From contig PKYZ01000102.1 in assembly GCA_003132865.1 (NCBI GenBank), positions 1,935-39,284 on the forward strand: DNA of 37,350 bases, in the 5' to 3' direction. The translations under genes were made by a program, and so were the position numbers. The notes beneath the pieces were generated by a model. That model had not been told where the DNA came from. It was given only the letters and a program-made list of their open reading frames with translations, and ran no database searches. This DNA comes from Bryobacterales bacterium. Its GTDB lineage: Bacteria > Acidobacteriota > Terriglobia > Bryobacterales > Bryobacteraceae. Shown here one piece after another: positions 35,380-37,350 of the stretch; the first letter of the stretch is position 1; each line of letters begins with the position of its first letter.

Positions 35380-36690
35380 ATGCTTCGCGACAGATTGCTC
35401 GAATGCGGCGTGGTTGGCGCGGGTGGCGCCGGGTTTCCCACCCACGTGAAAGCCGCATCGCGCGTCGAATTCGTGATCGCCAACGGCGCCGAGTGCGAGC
35501 CGCTGATCCACAAAGATGCCGAGTTGATGAAGCACTTCCCGGGCGAGATCCTGTCCGGCACGGCGGCTATGATGGAGGCCACCGGCGCGGCCGCGGCCAA
35601 GTTTGGGATCAAGTCGAAGAACGCGGAGGCGCTCGATGCGCTGCGGTCTCAGGCGCCCCCGGCGAAGATCGAGTTCGTCATGCTCGGCGACTTTTACCCT
35701 TCCGGCGATGAATTCGAGCTGGTCTACGCCGCCACGGGCCGCCTCATCCCGCCCGCCGGGCTACCGCTGCACGTGGGCTGCGTGGTCAACAACGTCGAAA
35801 CACTATATAACGTCCACCAGGCCGCGCACGGCGTCCCGGTCACGGACAAATTCGTCTCCATCGCCGGCGCCGTGAACCAACCCAAGTCTTTCTGGGCGCC
35901 TATCGGAACTCCTTTCCGCGAATTGCTGGCGCTGGCGGGCGGCGCCAAAGTCGCGGACTTCGGCGTATTCGTCAGCGGCCTGATGATGGGCTCGCTGACC
36001 TTCGATCTCGACGACGTGGTCACCAAAACCACCGCCGGCCTGATCGTGCTGCCGCGCGACCATTACCTGATCGCGCGCCGCGACCGCTCCCAGGCGCAGA
36101 TGAACCACATCGGCAAGTCCGCCTGCGACCAGTGCAGCTACTGCACCGAATTCTGCCCGCGCTACCTGCTGGGATACGAAGTGATGCCGCACAAGGTCAT
36201 GCGCAGCCTGGGCTTCACGCTGACCGGCTCGGAAAACTGGAACCAGTGGGCGGAGCTTTGCTGCGCCTGCGGGCTGTGCACGTTGTACGCTTGTCCCGAG
36301 GACCTTTACCCCAAGGAAGCGTGCGACCAGGGCAAGCACGACCGCTGGGCGGCCGGACTGAAATTCGTGCAGCAGAAACCCGTGCAGGTGCACCCCATGA
36401 AGGAATACCGCCGCGTGCCTCTCAGCATGTTGCGCAAACGGCTCAAAGTGGAAGAGTATGAAGCGGAGACGCCTTTCGAAAAGCGCGACTACCGTCCGGC
36501 CGCCGTGCGCATCAAGCTGCGGCAGCATGCGGGGACGCCGGCCAAGCCGGTCGTTGACGTGGGCGCCACGGTGAGCAAGGGCCAGACGATCGGCCGTGTG
36601 GAAGCGAACGAACTGGGAGCCGCTATCCACGCCAGCATTGACGGCCGCGCGCGCCGCATCACCGGCGAATTCATCGAGATCGTGGCATAG
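35380..36690 (+). CDS. pduS: PduS-like cobalamin reductase / RnfC-type electron carrier of bacterial microcompartments
   Basis: 436 residues. An RnfC-type flavin/NADH region starts with VVGAGGAGFPTHVKA and VIANGAECEPLI. A SLBB-like part follows (FVSIAGAVNQP, VPIGTPFREL-type turn). Two [4Fe-4S] motifs are visible: C249/C252/C255/C259 (CDQCSYCTEFCP) and C294/C297/C300/C305 (ending YACPEDLYP). The C-terminal lipoyl-like end carries VSKGQTIGRVEANELGAAIHAS. PduS reduces cobalamin or feeds electrons inside microcompartments. The next gene is PduT-like with a 3-base gap, which supports this role over Rnf. The ribosome site is weak. Confidence 0.9.
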   Translation: MLRDRLLECGVVGAGGAGFPTHVKAASRVEFVIANGAECEPLIHKDAELMKHFPGEILSGTAAMMEATGAAAAKFGIKSKNAEALDALRSQAPPAKIEFVMLGDFYPSGDEFELVYAATGRLIPPAGLPLHVGCVVNNVETLYNVHQAAHGVPVTDKFVSIAGAVNQPKSFWAPIGTPFRELLALAGGAKVADFGVFVSGLMMGSLTFDLDDVVTKTTAGLIVLPRDHYLIARRDRSQAQMNHIGKSACDQCSYCTEFCPRYLLGYEVMPHKVMRSLGFTLTGSENWNQWAELCCACGLCTLYACPEDLYPKEACDQGKHDRWAAGLKFVQQKPVQVHPMKEYRRVPLSMLRKRLKVEEYEAETPFEKRDYRPAAVRIKLRQHAGTPAKPVVDVGATVSKGQTIGRVEANELGAAIHASIDGRARRITGEFIEIVA

Positions 36691-36693
36691 AAT

Positions 36694-37245
36694 ATGGCTA
36701 AGAATTCCATAGGGATGGTGGAGTTGGGCAGCATCGCGGCGGGCTATCAGGTGTGCGACGCCATGCTGAAGGCGGCGGACGTCGAGCTGGTGCTGGCCCG
36801 CTCCATCTGCTCCGGCAAGTACATGGTGATGGTGCGCGGCGAGGTCGGCGCCGTGCAGGCCGCGGTGGCCTCCGGGAATACGGCGGGCAGCTTTTCGGTC
36901 ATCGACTGCTTCATGATCGCCAATCTGCACGAGTCCATCTTCCCGGCCATCAGCGGCACCGTGAAGGTCGAGCGGCTGGACGCGCTGGGCATCGTGGAAT
37001 CGTTCTCGGTGGCTTCGCTGATCGAGGGTGCCGACGCCGCGGCAAAGGCCGCCGACGTGCAATTGATCGAGGTGCGGCTGGCCATGGCCCTGGGCGGCAA
37101 GGCGTTCGTCACCCTTACGGGCGACGTAGCGGCGGTGGAGAGCGCGGTGGCCGCCGGAGCCCAGGCGATAGCGCAGAAGGGGCTGCTGGTGAACAAGGTG
37201 GTGATTGCGCGGCCGCGGCCGGAGTTGCTGAACGAGATGATCTGA
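36694..37245 (+). CDS. pduT: Tandem-BMC-domain shell protein, PduT-like
   Basis: 183 residues with two BMC domains: MVELGSIAAGYQVCDAMLKA and IVESFSVASLIEGADAAAKA. C39 in SICSGKYM aligns with Cys38 of PduT, where three subunits bind a [4Fe-4S] cluster at the trimer pore. It would carry electrons across the microcompartment shell, matching the PduS-like protein before it. Gap to pduS is 3 bases. No enzyme or BMC-H/P shell gene lies in the window. A block of palindromic repeats follows directly, so the rest of the locus, if any, is farther on or elsewhere. Confidence 0.93.
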   Translation: MAKNSIGMVELGSIAAGYQVCDAMLKAADVELVLARSICSGKYMVMVRGEVGAVQAAVASGNTAGSFSVIDCFMIANLHESIFPAISGTVKVERLDALGIVESFSVASLIEGADAAAKAADVQLIEVRLAMALGGKAFVTLTGDVAAVESAVAAGAQAIAQKGLLVNKVVIARPRPELLNEMI

Positions 37246-37340
37246 TAGGCAGGCGGGACCGCCGGCCCCACGACAGGCTAAAGCCTGTCCAAGGCGAGCA
37301 TTAGGCGAGCATAGCTCGCCGTTTGGGGGGCCGACGTGGA
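37246..37340. repeat. Palindromic element block after pduT
   Basis: After GGCGGGACCGCC and CCCAC come GACAGGCT-AA-AGCCTGTC (37272-37289) and GGCGAGC-ATA-GCTCGCC (37304-37320), then GGCCGACGTGGAC, the left half of the module at 9765. The block begins right at the pduT stop codon and may run past the window edge. Confidence 0.8.
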
Positions 37341-37350
37341 CCTTTCTGCA

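Noticed and set aside
35380..36690. RnfC subunit of an Rnf complex
   Set aside because: No rnfABDGE genes; the PduT-type shell protein follows directly.

Overview
The window looks like a chromosomal segment of a high-GC soil-type Acidobacteriota, probably of the Solibacter/Bryobacter lineage. This is inferred from gene content: a PadR regulator leading into an ADOP-type permease remnant, a CheY-like stand-alone pseudo-receiver, many Ser/Thr kinase, TIR and FecR membrane proteins, a PduS/PduT microcompartment pair, and dense families of short GC-rich palindromes between genes. It is not a database result. No tRNA, rRNA, CRISPR array or insertion sequence was seen.

Left part (1-9.5 kb): the end of an AraC regulator and a VOC (glyoxalase-fold) gene are followed by a signalling or conflict-like block. 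This holds a SLOG-like Rossmann protein fused to two membrane hairpins (SLATT-like, minus strand), a secreted FecR/tryptophan-rich protein with a long Pro/Gln/Lys tail, a zinc-ribbon transmembrane Ser/Thr kinase, and a convergent TIR-transmembrane protein that keeps the presumed NADase glutamate. An MFS exporter follows.

Middle (9.5-22.8 kb): a PadR regulator with a clear inverted-repeat operator is followed by a collapsed remnant of its ADOP permease, then PlsC. A minus-strand set of aldo/keto reductase, glycosyltransferase and FkbM methyltransferase comes next. Then come a SAM methyltransferase with a Crp-type regulator, a DinB protein, a Tat-exported esterase, a small lipoprotein, a small membrane protein, a CzcA-type RND pump gene broken by a single-base frameshift, and a NarL/LuxR-type regulator.

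Right part (22.8-37.35 kb): central metabolism dominates. It holds sucC-sucD-ndk, trpD, aconitase (acnA), class II fructose-1,6-bisphosphatase (glpX) and a 2-hydroxyacid dehydrogenase. Between these lie a pseudo-receiver, an outer-membrane barrel-like protein, a decayed M19 dipeptidase, a FAH-family hydrolase with a CysO-like sulfur carrier, and a toxin-antitoxin pair whose toxin is frameshifted. The window ends with glpX-pduS-pduT, the redox module of a bacterial microcompartment.

Two themes cut across the window. (1) A modular family of palindromic elements (GTGGGGCAG...CTGCCCCAC and relatives) sits mostly right at gene 3' ends. It supplies stop codons to ndk, the DinB gene and the pseudo-receiver, and the last ~28 codons of the LuxR-type regulator. 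(2) Three otherwise well-preserved genes (czcA-like, M19 dipeptidase, parE-like) each carry a break explained by loss of a single base. This is either real decay or a sequencing indel problem.
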